A stretch of DNA of 64,000 nucleotides from an uncultured Paracoccaceae bacterium (GTDB lineage Bacteria > Pseudomonadota > Alphaproteobacteria > Rhodobacterales > Rhodobacteraceae). The translations under genes and the position numbers were made by a program. The first letter of the stretch is position 1. The number at the start of each line of letters is the position of its first letter. The DNA is taken from positions 281,367-345,366 of the forward strand of contig CANLQK010000007.1 in NCBI GenBank assembly GCA_947493255.1, read 5' to 3'. The notes below the pieces were generated by a model that saw only the letters and a program-made list of their open reading frames with translations, was not told where the DNA came from and made no database searches. This document shows, in pieces, positions 55,089 to 64,000 of this stretch.

Positions 55089-57374
55089 ATGAATAAGGTA
55101 ATCACCGATGGTCTCGAATTGATGCCACCTTCCTTTTCGGACGGTCTGGATGTTTGGTCGAGTGGAGACGGAACGCCAGGATCTGATACCTACGATGGAT
55201 CTGGGAATGGGGCCTATATTCCGGCTGATCAGGATTTTGGTGCCGCACTTGAAGTGGTGAAAACCAGCAGTGTGCAGCAGGTTCGCTATATGGGTGAAAC
55301 GACGATTTTACCGGGTTGCTATTTGCAGGTGACGGCACGGGTGAAGTGCCTGTCAGGGGCATTGCCGGATGTGCGTATCGCTGGCTGGGCTGGAGAGGCG
55401 GGCGGCGGCCATTTGGGTGGGGTCACAGAAGTTGGTCCGTCGGTTTCGTTGACGGGTTACGGCGAAGTATTTGAGGTGACCGCCATCATCGGCACTGGAC
55501 AACGCAACGGTGTTGATATGGTCTGGGCCGATGCCAATTACGGCCATATCGGTTTGGATCTGACAGGATCTAATGGTGGCGTGGTTCGGATCGATGACAT
55601 TGAGATCGTAGATATTACCGATGCGTTCCTGCGCGACATGTTGGGTATTGTTGATGTGCGTGATTACGGCGCGATCGGCGATGGAGTAACTGATGATTCC
55701 GACGCCTTCGAAGCGGCCGACGACGACGCGGATGGGCGTGAGGTATTGGTGACTGCAGGCACGTATTTCTTAGGGGGAAACGTGACCTTTCAAAACCAGG
55801 TGCGGTTCGAGGGCACCGTCAGTATGGCTGAAGAACATCGGTTGGTTCTACAGAAAAACTTTGACTACCCGACTTATGTAGATGCGTTTGGAAATGAAGA
55901 ATTGGCCTTCAAGAAGGCGTTCCAAGCGTTGTTGAACTACCCCGACCATACGTCGCTGGATTTGGGCGGGCGCAGAATTGCGCTAACTGAGCCGGTTGAT
56001 CTGCATGCAGCGGTTAGCAACAGGGAAACCTATGAATCGCGGGTCGTTGTTCATAATGGTTTGTTTTTTCCCGTATCGGGGGCGAATTGGGATGATGACG
56101 TCGTTACGTCGCAAGCGACTTACGACACTGACGATGCGTCTTACCTGACGAACGTTGCAAACATTGGTGCAATTCAAGTCGGGTCATTGGTGACGGGCAA
56201 CGGTGTTGGCCGTGAAGTTTACGTGCATGAGGTTGATGTTGGGACGAGTACGGTCAAGTTGAGCGCTCAGTTGTTCGATGCGCAGGGGACGCAAGAATAT
56301 ACGTTCACGAGGTTCAAATACTTGCTGGATTTTAGCGGGTTTGAGAAGATTTCGGATTTTGTTTTTGATCAGATCGATTTTGACTGTGACGGCGATGCAA
56401 GTGCCGTATTGTTGGCACCTTCTGGCGTGTTGGTGCAGTTCCAAGACTGCTGGATCAAGCGCCCGAAGGATCGCGGAATCACATCCCATGGTGCTGGGTG
56501 TCAGGGGTTGATCATCGACAGATGCAATTTCGAGTCTGACGAGGCTGGCCTTCGAACGCAAGACCGGAAGTCCCTGTGTTTCAACACTAACAAGAACGAT
56601 TGTAAGGTTCGCAATAACCGTGCAGCTAGGTTCCGCCATTTCGCGGTTATGAGCGGCACGGGAAGTATTGTCGCCAACAATCACTGGTTTATGGGCGACA
56701 ATGAAGCGGTTGGTGTTCGTTTGGGGGGGCTTATTGTTGCCCATCAGAACCCGATGACAACGATCTCGGGCAACTATATCGATAATAACTTTGTCGAATG
56801 GACGAATGAGCATGATGCCGACCCTAGTGTGTCGGGTTATTCCTTTGGTGGTCTGACGATCAACAGCAATATTTTCACAAGCGTCGATGGGCAGGTTTCT
56901 TCGCGTTGCATTGTCGCCAAACCTTATGGGCCGGGGCATTACATCAATGGGTTAAACGTCCAAGGTAATGTGTTTCGGTCTTTCGGTCAGGATTTTGACC
57001 GAGTGGACGAGGTTGATACGACTTATGCGGAATTCGATTATGATCGGATGCGCCGGATTGTTTTCGAAGGCAACACGTATCATGGGATCGAGTTTGAAAC
57101 CCAAAACCCGTTTGTAGGTGAATTCACTCAGGCTTCTGAGGATGAAACGTGGACGATTGATACGGAAACGTATTTGCCGTTTGGGGGCCGGGCCAAAAAC
57201 ATTGACGCTGTGATGGCGGTGGGGCCGATCCGCAATGACGATAATGATATCGTTTTTGCGCAACCCTATGCGCAGCCTGAACAGGGGGCAAATGATGATC
57301 AGTTTTATTTGGTCTGGCCTGAACCCGTTCGTGGTACAGTGCGATATTCGGTTCGGATGGACGAGCCGTCTTGA
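55089..57374 (+). CDS. Right-handed beta-helix (pectate lyase superfamily) protein
   Basis: This 761-residue protein has an N-terminal jelly-roll-like region (about 20-180), then VRDYGAIGDGVTDDSDAFEAA, the hallmark start of pectate_lyase_3/GH28-like beta helices, followed by long repeats of short strands with VFDQIDFDCDGDASAV and GLIIDRCNFES typical of helix turns, to about residue 700. No signal peptide is visible. Such proteins are either secreted polysaccharide lyases/hydrolases or phage-tailspike-like receptor proteins; no catalytic residues can be assigned. A terminator follows. Confidence 0.75.
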   Translation: MNKVITDGLELMPPSFSDGLDVWSSGDGTPGSDTYDGSGNGAYIPADQDFGAALEVVKTSSVQQVRYMGETTILPGCYLQVTARVKCLSGALPDVRIAGWAGEAGGGHLGGVTEVGPSVSLTGYGEVFEVTAIIGTGQRNGVDMVWADANYGHIGLDLTGSNGGVVRIDDIEIVDITDAFLRDMLGIVDVRDYGAIGDGVTDDSDAFEAADDDADGREVLVTAGTYFLGGNVTFQNQVRFEGTVSMAEEHRLVLQKNFDYPTYVDAFGNEELAFKKAFQALLNYPDHTSLDLGGRRIALTEPVDLHAAVSNRETYESRVVVHNGLFFPVSGANWDDDVVTSQATYDTDDASYLTNVANIGAIQVGSLVTGNGVGREVYVHEVDVGTSTVKLSAQLFDAQGTQEYTFTRFKYLLDFSGFEKISDFVFDQIDFDCDGDASAVLLAPSGVLVQFQDCWIKRPKDRGITSHGAGCQGLIIDRCNFESDEAGLRTQDRKSLCFNTNKNDCKVRNNRAARFRHFAVMSGTGSIVANNHWFMGDNEAVGVRLGGLIVAHQNPMTTISGNYIDNNFVEWTNEHDADPSVSGYSFGGLTINSNIFTSVDGQVSSRCIVAKPYGPGHYINGLNVQGNVFRSFGQDFDRVDEVDTTYAEFDYDRMRRIVFEGNTYHGIEFETQNPFVGEFTQASEDETWTIDTETYLPFGGRAKNIDAVMAVGPIRNDDNDIVFAQPYAQPEQGANDDQFYLVWPEPVRGTVRYSVRMDEPS

Positions 57375-57392
57375 TGGGTTGATTGATTAGAG

Positions 57393-57420
57393 AAAGGGGC
57401 GCCTGCTGGTGCCCCTTTTC
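57393..57420. terminator. Terminator between beta-helix and PPOX genes
   Basis: An 11-bp stem with one G-T pair (57393-57403 with 57408-57418) and a TGCT loop is followed by T's on the plus strand. The stop codon of the convergent gene follows at once. Confidence 0.8.
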
Positions 57421-57874
57421 ATGTTAGGTCATCGGCGGTGAGGTGAAACGCCTTGCCAAAGCCGCCGTTTAGGTAGCCAATATTTACCTTAAGGTGGAAA
57501 ATTTGGAAGTCGGCGAAGTCGTAATAGAGTTTTGCCTTTGGATGGTTGGTTAGCCATGTGTCCCGCAGTTTTGTTTTGTCTGCGGGTTCAGCTTTGCATT
57601 GTAGGGTAAGGCGTGGGTGGGTGAGGGGGTCACCTTTGGTGCCGGGTTCGCCCAGCAGCAAGGAACATGCGGGGTTGGCGGAAAGTGCTTTCGTGTGTTG
57701 TGACAGGGTAGAGACCAACAGATACGGAGCGCCGTTTATCCATGATACGGCGACGCGGGTGACCATCGGCACGCCTCCAGACAGAACACCAAGGGCCGCG
57801 TGTCGGGCGTTTTGCGTTAATGACTTTGCAAGGTCGCGGGCATCATCGTCGGTGGGGCGAATTGGGTTGGTCAT
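57419..57874 (-). CDS. Pyridoxamine 5'-phosphate oxidase-like flavin protein
   Basis: This 151-residue protein has the split-barrel FMN-binding pattern: ARHAALGVLSGGVPMVTRVAVSW, LLVSTLSQHTKALSANPACSLLLGE and a C-terminal FHLKVNIGYLNGGFGKAFHL. It resembles HugZ-type heme-degrading or general flavin-binding proteins, but no heme residues can be assigned. Confidence 0.8.
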   Translation of the reverse strand: MTNPIRPTDDDARDLAKSLTQNARHAALGVLSGGVPMVTRVAVSWINGAPYLLVSTLSQHTKALSANPACSLLLGEPGTKGDPLTHPRLTLQCKAEPADKTKLRDTWLTNHPKAKLYYDFADFQIFHLKVNIGYLNGGFGKAFHLTADDLT

Positions 57875-57913
57875 GCGTGCAACATCGCGGCCGATTGGTG
57901 TTCGCGCAAGTGG

Positions 57914-58348
57914 TTATGACAGAGGTTGATCTGTTTGCGGGCAGGCGCGAAAGGCTTGCACCGCCGGCGCGGCATCACGGGTGTCTGCAGTGACGGATTG
58001 GTTGCCGCTGAAGGCCAGAAGATCGGTGTTGAACTCGATCCCGTCTAAGACGTTTCCAAAACCTCGGTCCCGAACTGTCAAAGTGGCACGGTCTGCGCTG
58101 AGCGTGTGGCGGGCGGTGCCGATGCGGCCTGTTTGCCCACCTGCAAATGCCATTTCGAAGGCAGGGCTTTCGCCCCACGTTTGGGTGCGCAAGGTGATGA
58201 ACAGGGCATATTCCGGTTGGGTCGCATCAAAGGTGATGGCGATTTCTGCGTCCTCGGCTTGGTGGACGAGGGTGCAGATTGGGTCAGGGGAAAACTCCCA
58301 CGCGGCGCAGGGCAAGGGGAGCAAGCAAAGGCAAATGACATATCGCAT
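57914..58348 (-). CDS. Secreted protein of unknown function
   Basis: This 144-residue protein has a signal peptide (MRYVICLCLLPLPCAAW) and two further cysteines (PDPICTLVHQ and FRACPQTDQ) that probably pair. Beta-rich, no known domain recognised. Start 58348 chosen because it gives the signal peptide. It is divergent from the rhodanese gene. Confidence 0.65.
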   Translation of the reverse strand: MRYVICLCLLPLPCAAWEFSPDPICTLVHQAEDAEIAITFDATQPEYALFITLRTQTWGESPAFEMAFAGGQTGRIGTARHTLSADRATLTVRDRGFGNVLDGIEFNTDLLAFSGNQSVTADTRDAAPAVQAFRACPQTDQPLS

Positions 58349-58405
58349 AGTTTTAATGTAGCGACCTTTGCGAGAATGGGTAGGGTAGGGCAAAAGGAGA
58401 TTGCG

Positions 58406-58753
58406 ATGACCCAGACACCAAAGGATTTAGTTGATGCGGCAGGCGCCGTCGTGCCTCAGATTTCTATCGAGGACGCGCAAGCGTTGCATGGCCAAGATGG
58501 TGTTGTGTTTTTGGACGTGCGTGAACCGGCTGAGGTAGCGGGTGGCAAGGTGGCGGGCGCGGTTGCGATCCCGCGCGGTGTGCTGGAATGGCAGACGGAA
58601 CAGTTGGAAGGTGCGAAAACCGTTGTCGTTTATTGTGCGGCTGGCGGGCGTGCTGCGCTGGCTGGCGAGACGTTGAAAGAGCTCGGTTTTGAAGATGTCC
58701 GCAACGCTGGTGGGTACAAGGATTGGGCTGAAGCTGGCGGGGCTGTTGAATAG
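58406..58753 (+). CDS. Rhodanese-like sulfurtransferase
   Basis: This 115-residue single-domain rhodanese has the family signatures VFLDVREPAEVAGGKVAGAVAIPRG and the active-site loop VVYCAAGGRA with the catalytic Cys, and ends GGYKDWAEAGG. It likely transfers sulfane sulfur; acceptor unknown. AAGGAGA precedes ATG 58406. Confidence 0.92.
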   Translation: MTQTPKDLVDAAGAVVPQISIEDAQALHGQDGVVFLDVREPAEVAGGKVAGAVAIPRGVLEWQTEQLEGAKTVVVYCAAGGRAALAGETLKELGFEDVRNAGGYKDWAEAGGAVE

Positions 58754-58912
58754 GGGCGAAATTTTCAAAAGATTTCACTACGACTTCATTTGATGAATTC
58801 GTAATGCTTTCCCTTGGATGAGGAGAGCCTCGTGCATGAAGATTTCAGGTTACTTAAGTGACGTGGATTCATGCTGCGGCAGCGAACGACGTCTTTGAGC
58901 CCTCATTGACTA

Positions 58913-59749
58913 ATGCTTCGGCTTGCACGGGTTTCAGTTTTGGTGCCACAAATGTGCTTTGGGGGTTTGGAGCGTGTATTGGAACGGGTAGGCAAAATAA
59001 TCCTTGTTGGCATTCAGTTGGTGGGGCTGGTGATCTCAGTTCTTCTTGTCGGTGTTACCTACTCAAGTCCGGAACAGGTCGAAGAACGCCTTAGACAGTT
59101 CGCAATTGTTGAAGTTGAAAGTGCGGCAACAGAATTTTGGACAGACAGAACAATAGAAGGAGACGAAGGCAGCCGAATAGAAAGGCTCATGGCTCTTTCG
59201 GGCAGCCTTGGCGTAAGTGCCGAGGTTCTTGATGCGGAGCGTCAAGAGATTGTCCCCGCAATACTCGCCTTAGCAAAGTCCGAAACTTGCCAAGACAATT
59301 GTGAATTTTGGTTGTTAGCCTCAGCGGCTACATACCCTGCCATGGTAGAACACGCCGCTCAATTTAGAGTTGGACAAAGCACGCTAGGCGACTTCGTCGT
59401 CGAACACTATGAAACATCAGTGCAAGGGTTGTTGACTGATTTACGAAGATTTGGCTTCGTAAATGTCGTAGTGCTTTCTTTGATGCTTGGCCTAGTGGTG
59501 TTTCAAAACCGCCTAAATTGGCGTTTCGCAGCACTCTCAGTCGTACTGACTGGGTATACTGCGTGGGCGGCCTACGGATATGTTTATAAACAAAATTGGG
59601 CTCTTGCGATCCTTTTTCAGGATTGGGCATCGCCCGGATACCTAGCCGCGATGGTTTTCTTTGCACTACTTTTCTTCGATTGGTTGTTTTTACGTGGAAC
59701 TGTGACCCAAACGATTAGCAACGTGTTGGCCAGCGTTCTACCGAGCTAA
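58913..59749 (+). CDS. Unrecognised membrane protein with CxxxC periplasmic loop
   Basis: This 278-residue protein has one helix near residues 28-48, then a loop of about 130 residues containing SETCQDNCEFW (CxxxC), then three helices (about 182-200, 208-226 and 243-262). I do not recognise a family. Its DNA looks more AT-rich than its neighbours and upstream spacing is large, so it could be a recent acquisition. A Met at 58952 is another possible start. Confidence 0.6.
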   Translation: MLRLARVSVLVPQMCFGGLERVLERVGKIILVGIQLVGLVISVLLVGVTYSSPEQVEERLRQFAIVEVESAATEFWTDRTIEGDEGSRIERLMALSGSLGVSAEVLDAERQEIVPAILALAKSETCQDNCEFWLLASAATYPAMVEHAAQFRVGQSTLGDFVVEHYETSVQGLLTDLRRFGFVNVVVLSLMLGLVVFQNRLNWRFAALSVVLTGYTAWAAYGYVYKQNWALAILFQDWASPGYLAAMVFFALLFFDWLFLRGTVTQTISNVLASVLPS

Positions 59750-59876
59750 TGCGCTATTGATAAGACGCCCTGCCGTTAGCAGCGATTTACCTCGACAGAA
59801 ACCGACATTGCTTAGGCAGAAGAAGACGGCAGAGAAGTTCGCAAAGCTGACATTGACCATGGGACGAGAAACCCGA

Positions 59877-62057
59877 TCAACGTTTCCGCCTTGGTTTAAC
59901 TCCGCCTCGTTGGCCTGGCCGTCCCGCCGTAGAACGGCCTTCGGCCTTTTTCGCGTCCGATACGGCCTTGTCGACTTGGTATTGACGGGCGAGGGGGTCG
60001 TCAGAGACCACCAGATCCACGGTTTCGAGGCGTTTAACTTCGTCGCGTAGGCGGGCGGCTTCTTCGAATTCCAAGTTCTCTGCGGCTTTGCGCATGTCGG
60101 TGCGCAGCCCTTCAAGAACAGCGGCGAGGTTCGCGCCAGCGGGGGCGTCGACCGTGGCGGTGACGCGGTTCATGTCGACGTCACCTTTGTAGAGGCCGGC
60201 CAAGATGTCTTCGACGTTCTTTTTTACCGTTGCGGGCGTGATGCAGTGTTCTTCGTTATAGGCAATTTGTTTGGCGCGGCGACGATCGGTTTCGCCCATG
60301 GCGCGTTCCATCGAACCGGTAACTTTATCGGCGTACATGATGACGCGGCCATCGGCGTTGCGCGCGGCGCGGCCGATGGTTTGAATGAGCGATGTTTCAG
60401 AGCGCAAGAAGCCTTCTTTGTCGGCGTCCAGAATGGCGACCAATCCACATTCGGGGATGTCCAAACCTTCGCGCAACAGGTTGATGCCGATCAGCACGTC
60501 AAAGGCACCTAAGCGGAGGTCGCGTAGAATTTCGATCCGTTCAATGGTGTCGATGTCGGAGTGCATGTAGCGCACTTTGATGCCGTTTTCGTGCAGGTAT
60601 TCGGTGAGGTCTTCGGCCATCCGTTTGGTCAGTGTGGTGACCAAGGTACGGAACCCATCGGCGGACACTTTGCGGATTTCATCCATGACATCATCCACCT
60701 GTGTATCAACAGGGCGGATTTCGATCACTGGATCCAGCAGGCCGGTGGGGCGAATGATCTGTTCTGTGAACACACCGCCGGTTTGTTCCATTTCCCAAGA
60801 TGCGGGAGTCGCTGAGACAAATACCGATTGTGGGCGCATCGCGTCCCATTCCTCGAATTTTAGCGGGCGGTTATCCATGCAGGACGGCAGGCGGAACCCA
60901 TGTTCGGCAAGTGTCATTTTGCGCCTAAAGTCACCCTTATACATACCGCCGATTTGGGGAACGGACACATGGCTTTCATCGGCAAAGACGATTGCATGGT
61001 CTGGGATGAATTCGAACAGGGTGGGGGGCGGTTCACCCGGCGCTCGGCCGGTTAGGTATCGTGAGTAGTTTTCGATGCCGTTGCACACACCGGTGGCCTC
61101 TAACATTTCCAAGTCGAAATTGCAGCGCTGTTCGAGGCGTTGGGCTTCGAGCAGCTTGCCTTCGGCGACCAATTGGTCGAGCCGTTGGCGCAGTTCTTTT
61201 TTGATGCCGACAATGGCTTGCTGCATTGTGGGTTTGGGGGTGACGTAGTGGGAATTCGCGTAGACGCGGATTTTTTCCAATGTGTCGGTCTTTTCGCCGG
61301 TGAGGGGGTCAAATTCGGTGATCGCCTCTAGCTCTTCACCAAAAAAGGATAGACGCCATGCGCGGTCATCTAGGTGTGCGGGGAAGATTTCGAGGCTGTC
61401 GCCCCGCACGCGGAAGGTCCCGCGTTGGAAGGCTTGGTCGTTGCGTTTGTAAGCCTGCGCGATGAGGTCGGCCATGACGGCGCGTTGGTCGTAGGATTCG
61501 CCGACGACAATGTCTTGGGTCATTGCGCCGTATGTTTCGACAGACCCGATACCATAGATACAAGACACCGAGGCGACGATAATTACATCATCACGTTCCA
61601 ACAGTGCCCGCGTGGCCGAGTGGCGCATACGGTCGATCTGTTCGTTGATTTGGCTTTCTTTCTCGATGAACGTATCAGAGCGCGCGACGTAGGCTTCTGG
61701 CTGGTAGTAGTCATAAAAGCTGACAAAATACTCGACGGAATTGTCGGGAAAGAACCCTTTGAATTCACCATAAAGCTGGGCTGCCAATGTTTTGTTCGGG
61801 GCAAGGATGATCGCAGGCCTTTGGGTTTCTTCGATCATCTTGGCCATTGTAAAGGTTTTACCGGTACCCGTGGCCCCCAGCAGGACTTGATCGCGTTCAC
61901 CAGACAGGATCCCGGCGCAAAGTTCTTTGATTGCCGTTGGCTGATCACCGGCGGGTTCAAATTCTGAGTTTAGGACGAAGGCCTTACCACCCTCCATTTT
62001 CTCGCGGGTGCGCACGTCTTCGGCGGAATTGGAGAGATAGGTCGGGGTGTCTGACAT
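59877..62057 (-). CDS. uvrB: Excinuclease ABC subunit B
   Basis: UvrB is the damage-verifying helicase of nucleotide excision repair. The 726-residue protein has Walker [11 protein letters not shown], the YYQPEAYV beta-hairpin, the helicase motifs [12 protein letters not shown] and QTIGRAARN, and a C-terminal UVR domain ([24 protein letters not shown] region) that contacts UvrC, followed by a Gly/Arg-rich tail. The start at 62057 has AAGGAGCATC just before it. No GTTC-N7-GTTC LexA-type box was found upstream, but a GCTGACA-N6-TGTCAGC palindrome lies there. Confidence 0.97.
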   Translation of the reverse strand: MSDTPTYLSNSAEDVRTREKMEGGKAFVLNSEFEPAGDQPTAIKELCAGILSGERDQVLLGATGTGKTFTMAKMIEETQRPAIILAPNKTLAAQLYGEFKGFFPDNSVEYFVSFYDYYQPEAYVARSDTFIEKESQINEQIDRMRHSATRALLERDDVIIVASVSCIYGIGSVETYGAMTQDIVVGESYDQRAVMADLIAQAYKRNDQAFQRGTFRVRGDSLEIFPAHLDDRAWRLSFFGEELEAITEFDPLTGEKTDTLEKIRVYANSHYVTPKPTMQQAIVGIKKELRQRLDQLVAEGKLLEAQRLEQRCNFDLEMLEATGVCNGIENYSRYLTGRAPGEPPPTLFEFIPDHAIVFADESHVSVPQIGGMYKGDFRRKMTLAEHGFRLPSCMDNRPLKFEEWDAMRPQSVFVSATPASWEMEQTGGVFTEQIIRPTGLLDPVIEIRPVDTQVDDVMDEIRKVSADGFRTLVTTLTKRMAEDLTEYLHENGIKVRYMHSDIDTIERIEILRDLRLGAFDVLIGINLLREGLDIPECGLVAILDADKEGFLRSETSLIQTIGRAARNADGRVIMYADKVTGSMERAMGETDRRRAKQIAYNEEHCITPATVKKNVEDILAGLYKGDVDMNRVTATVDAPAGANLAAVLEGLRTDMRKAAENLEFEEAARLRDEVKRLETVDLVVSDDPLARQYQVDKAVSDAKKAEGRSTAGRPGQRGGVKPRRKR

Positions 62058-62112
62058 GGTGATGCTCCTTGGGGGGCAATGTGACACTCGGTGCGCTGAC
62101 TTCAAGGGGGTA

Positions 62113-62132
62113 GCTGACAACGATATGTCAGC
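62113..62132. promoter_or_regulatory. Palindrome upstream of uvrB
   Basis: gctgaca (62113-62119) and tgtcagc (62126-62132) form a perfect 7-bp inverted repeat with a 6-bp spacer, 56 bp upstream of uvrB. A second small hairpin (agcgtgg/ccacgct) lies at 62169-62186. It could be an operator. Confidence 0.35.
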
Positions 62133-62299
62133 AGTGTTTCAGCATCCGTTTGGTATTGTGTGCATCGAAGCGTGGAAAGCCACGCTCAACAAATAGGGTG
62201 ATGGGGGGCAAGATAGGCTTCTTTGCATCGTTTTGTTGGCAAAGGCTTGCGCGGGCGAGGGGAATCTCCGATATAGCGACCTAGCTAAAGGAGCCTGTT

Positions 62300-62611
62300 A
62301 TGCGCGCACGTATCTATCAGCCAGCGAAGACCGCTATGTCATCGGGAACAGCCAAGACCAAATCCTGGGTTTTGGAATTCGCACAGACATCTGCGCGGGA
62401 AGTTGACCCGTTGATGGGATGGACATCGTCCAGTGACACGCAAACGCAGGTGAAGATGTCGTTCGACACGAAAGAAGCTGCGATTGATTATGCCGCGGCA
62501 AACGGGATCGAAGTCTCTGTGCAGGATCCTAAAAAGCGCGGTGTTAACATTCGCGCAGGCGGTTACGGTGAGAATTTTGCGACGAACCGTCGTGGCGCGT
62601 GGACGCACTAA
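62300..62611 (+). CDS. ETC complex I subunit (NDUFS4-like)
   Basis: This 103-residue protein matches the alphaproteobacterial homologue of the mitochondrial 18-kDa complex I subunit: MRARIYQPAKTAMSSGTAKT at the start, WVLEF, PLMGWTSSSDTQTQVKMSFDTKEAAI and a C-terminal region with NFATNRRGAW. It is an accessory subunit of NADH:quinone oxidoreductase. AAAGGAG precedes the ATG. Confidence 0.9.
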   Translation: MRARIYQPAKTAMSSGTAKTKSWVLEFAQTSAREVDPLMGWTSSSDTQTQVKMSFDTKEAAIDYAAANGIEVSVQDPKKRGVNIRAGGYGENFATNRRGAWTH

Positions 62612-62705
62612 GGTCTTCTTTCTACCTAACGGTAAGCCTGTAATGGGTCAGTCTGCATAGCTGAGCCGCGTAGCGAATTTTCTTTTGCCGACGGAGCATC
62701 ACCTG

Positions 62706-63623
62706 ATGACCATCACAACTCTTGTTACCCATTCTGGCGGATTTCATGCAGATGAGCTTTTGTCATCGGTCATTCTGACGCGTCTGTTCCCTGATGCAGT
62801 GCTGATGCGGACGCGAGACACGGATTGGACGACGCCGGGCCAAGACCGGATCATTTATGATGTCGGACGCGACTATGATGCTGCCGAGTTAATTTTCGAC
62901 CACCATCAGCGCCCGAACCCACTACGGGAAGATGGTCAGCCTTACAGTTCGTTCGGATTGATTTGGAAGCATTACGGTCAGGACTATTTGCGTGCGATGT
63001 CGGTTCCGGAGGCCGATATTGATGACATTCATTCCAGTATTGACCGTGGTTTCGTTCTGCCGGTCGATTTGTTGGATAACGGTGCCTTGGAACCTTCTGT
63101 TGCGGGACCATTGGCAGGGATGACTTTGCCGGTCTTATTAGAAACGCTGAAACCTGCCTTTGATAACCGCAGCGCGGGGGCAGATGACACGGCGTTTATG
63201 GAAGCATTACCAGTTGCTCGTGCATTCGTGGAAGCGGCGGTAAATACAAAGGCGGCGAAACGGCGCGCCGAAACAATGGTCGAACAGGCTATTGTCGAAG
63301 CTGGAGACTCTCCGATCTTGGAACTGCCAATGGGGATGCCTTTCAGGTCAGCAATCGAAAAGGCCGGGGCAGACCATATGTTGTTCGTTATCCACCCACG
63401 TGATGACGACTGGGCGCTGACGACTATACGGAAGGGCGGCGGAACATTTGAATCGCGGGCGGATTTGCCAGAGGCATGGGCCGGGCTTTCGGATGCGGCC
63501 TTGGAAGACGCGAGTGGGGTATCGGGAGCGAAGTTCTGTCACAACGCCCGCTTCATTGCGGTGGCGTCTTCGAGGGACGGTATCATCCAGATGGCCAAGC
63601 AGGCCGTCGCAGACGTAAGCTGA
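62706..63623 (+). CDS. MYG1-family metal-dependent hydrolase-like protein
   Basis: This 305-residue protein resembles the MYG1 family (DHH-like exonuclease relatives): VTHSGGFHADELLSSVIL near the N-terminus, IIYDVGRDY, LIFDHHQ and SSFGLIWKHYG, with a C-terminal WALTTIRKGGGTFESRADLPEAWAGL. In eukaryotes MYG1 is a 3'-5' RNA exonuclease; the bacterial role is not known. ATG 62706 fits the family start (MTITTLVTHSGGFHAD). A terminator follows. Confidence 0.85.
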   Translation: MTITTLVTHSGGFHADELLSSVILTRLFPDAVLMRTRDTDWTTPGQDRIIYDVGRDYDAAELIFDHHQRPNPLREDGQPYSSFGLIWKHYGQDYLRAMSVPEADIDDIHSSIDRGFVLPVDLLDNGALEPSVAGPLAGMTLPVLLETLKPAFDNRSAGADDTAFMEALPVARAFVEAAVNTKAAKRRAETMVEQAIVEAGDSPILELPMGMPFRSAIEKAGADHMLFVIHPRDDDWALTTIRKGGGTFESRADLPEAWAGLSDAALEDASGVSGAKFCHNARFIAVASSRDGIIQMAKQAVADVS

Positions 63624-63626
63624 TAT

Positions 63627-63655
63627 AAGGCGCCCACTGCGGGCGCCTTTTTCTT
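63627..63655 (+). terminator. Intrinsic terminator after the MYG1-like gene
   Basis: aaggcgccc (63627-63635) pairs with gggcgcctt (63641-63649) in a 9-bp stem followed by a T-run on the plus strand. Confidence 0.85.
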
Positions 63656-64000
63656 TGCTTCAACAAGAAACCGCCCCTTACGCAAGAATTTAGGAATCGA
63701 TTCCACGCGAAAACTTCGATCCGATCCCAGAGTCGCACCTGAATCAGAGGTAAGTGCTTCTAGGGATGGGGGGATTCCCCAATATAGGTCGAAATCTTGG
63801 ACGTGTTTGCGATCAAGACTTGGCGGTTGAGGGGCGATCGGAAGGCGGGCATTGCAGCAGAACCCTTATTTATATGGCGCAAAATGCTGCAGGTGCGAAA
63901 AAGTAAGAAAAAACGAAAAAGGTTGAAAAAAGCACTTGCGGGTTTGAGTGAGTAACCGTAGAACCCCCCTCACCGGCGGCGCTAACAAGCACCAACGGGG
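63656..64000. other. Gene-free region, probably rRNA upstream leader
   Basis: No gene is visible in the last 345 bases. The part from about 63,890 has runs of A (a UP-element-like region) before a promoter, and the end (gaacccccctcaccggcggc...) looks like the start of a stable-RNA precursor. An rRNA operon beyond the edge is inferred. Confidence 0.5.
63936..63964 (+). promoter_or_regulatory. Strong promoter, probably of an rRNA operon
   Basis: TTGCGG (63936-63941) and TAGAAC (63959-63964) are separated by exactly 17 bp, and A-tracts lie directly upstream (63901-63932), like UP elements of rRNA promoters. The downstream sequence does not look like a protein leader. rRNA identity is inferred from this pattern. 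Confidence 0.5.

Noticed and set aside
62058..62299. LexA-type SOS box upstream of uvrB
   Set aside because: I looked for GTTC-N7-GTTC and its complement and did not find them.

Overview
The window looks like a chromosomal stretch from a marine alphaproteobacterium of the order Rhodobacterales (Roseobacter group; an Octadecabacter/Loktanella/Yoonia-type relative is my guess). The reasons are a class I (archaeal-type) lysyl-tRNA synthetase, an ETC complex I 'NDUFS4-like' subunit gene, the leuA / mreB-mreC-mreD-mrdA-rodA arrangement, a leucine attenuator before leuA, and many tight ATGA or TAATG gene overlaps. No database search was possible; family calls rest on motifs read from the translations.

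Region 1 (1-13,548) is accessory. From the left it holds an element with a Lon-like AAA+ ATPase, a MobV-type relaxase and a tyrosine integrase (425-5284), but no type IV secretion genes, so it looks like an integrative mobilizable element whose left end lies outside the window. Beside the integrase start (5433-5454) is a 22-bp exact copy of the 3' end of the tRNA-Gln gene at 13,474-13,548. The DNA between the two copies (about 8 kb) is therefore a second, tRNA-anchored island. It carries a translationally coupled tetR-MFP-RND efflux operon with a palindromic operator region, a divergent DUF1499 membrane protein, a secreted beta-trefoil protein, a decayed internally deleted copy of the same AAA+ gene, and a truncated HNH-type nuclease gene. 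The AAA+ relic sits in the position, relative to the att site, that the intact AAA+ gene has in the left element. This suggests a tandem array of two related elements, one of which has lost its mobilization-integration module.

Region 2 (13,548-28,730) is core cell-envelope DNA: a MscS channel with a BON domain, capsule export and Kdo synthesis genes (kpsT-kpsE-kdsA type), a uracil-DNA glycosylase family protein, a SseB-like protein, a hydroxyacid dehydrogenase, the complete rod-shape operon mreB-mreC-mreD-mrdA-rodA, a secreted hypothetical, and leuA preceded by a 16-codon leader peptide with seven leucine codons and alternative hairpins.

Region 3 (28,855-50,000) is mixed housekeeping: SDR, GNAT, GST and a WYL-type regulator, a 19-unit MORN-repeat secreted protein, NAD synthetase, a duplicated PH-like membrane protein, DUF1801, gltX, the conserved ybbA-ybbP/tesA divergent locus, dodecin, a histidine phosphatase, two cold-shock genes with related leaders flanking a small acidic protein gene, a sulfotransferase-like/GT61 convergent pair, a YjdM-like protein and ettA.

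Region 4 (50,028-64,000) has nadD, dacB, a TerB-like protein, class I lysS, a DUF4864 protein, a large beta-helix protein, several small conserved proteins, a rhodanese, an unrecognised membrane protein, uvrB, the NDUFS4-like gene and a MYG1-family gene. It ends with a strong-looking promoter preceded by A-tracts that probably drives an rRNA operon just beyond the window.
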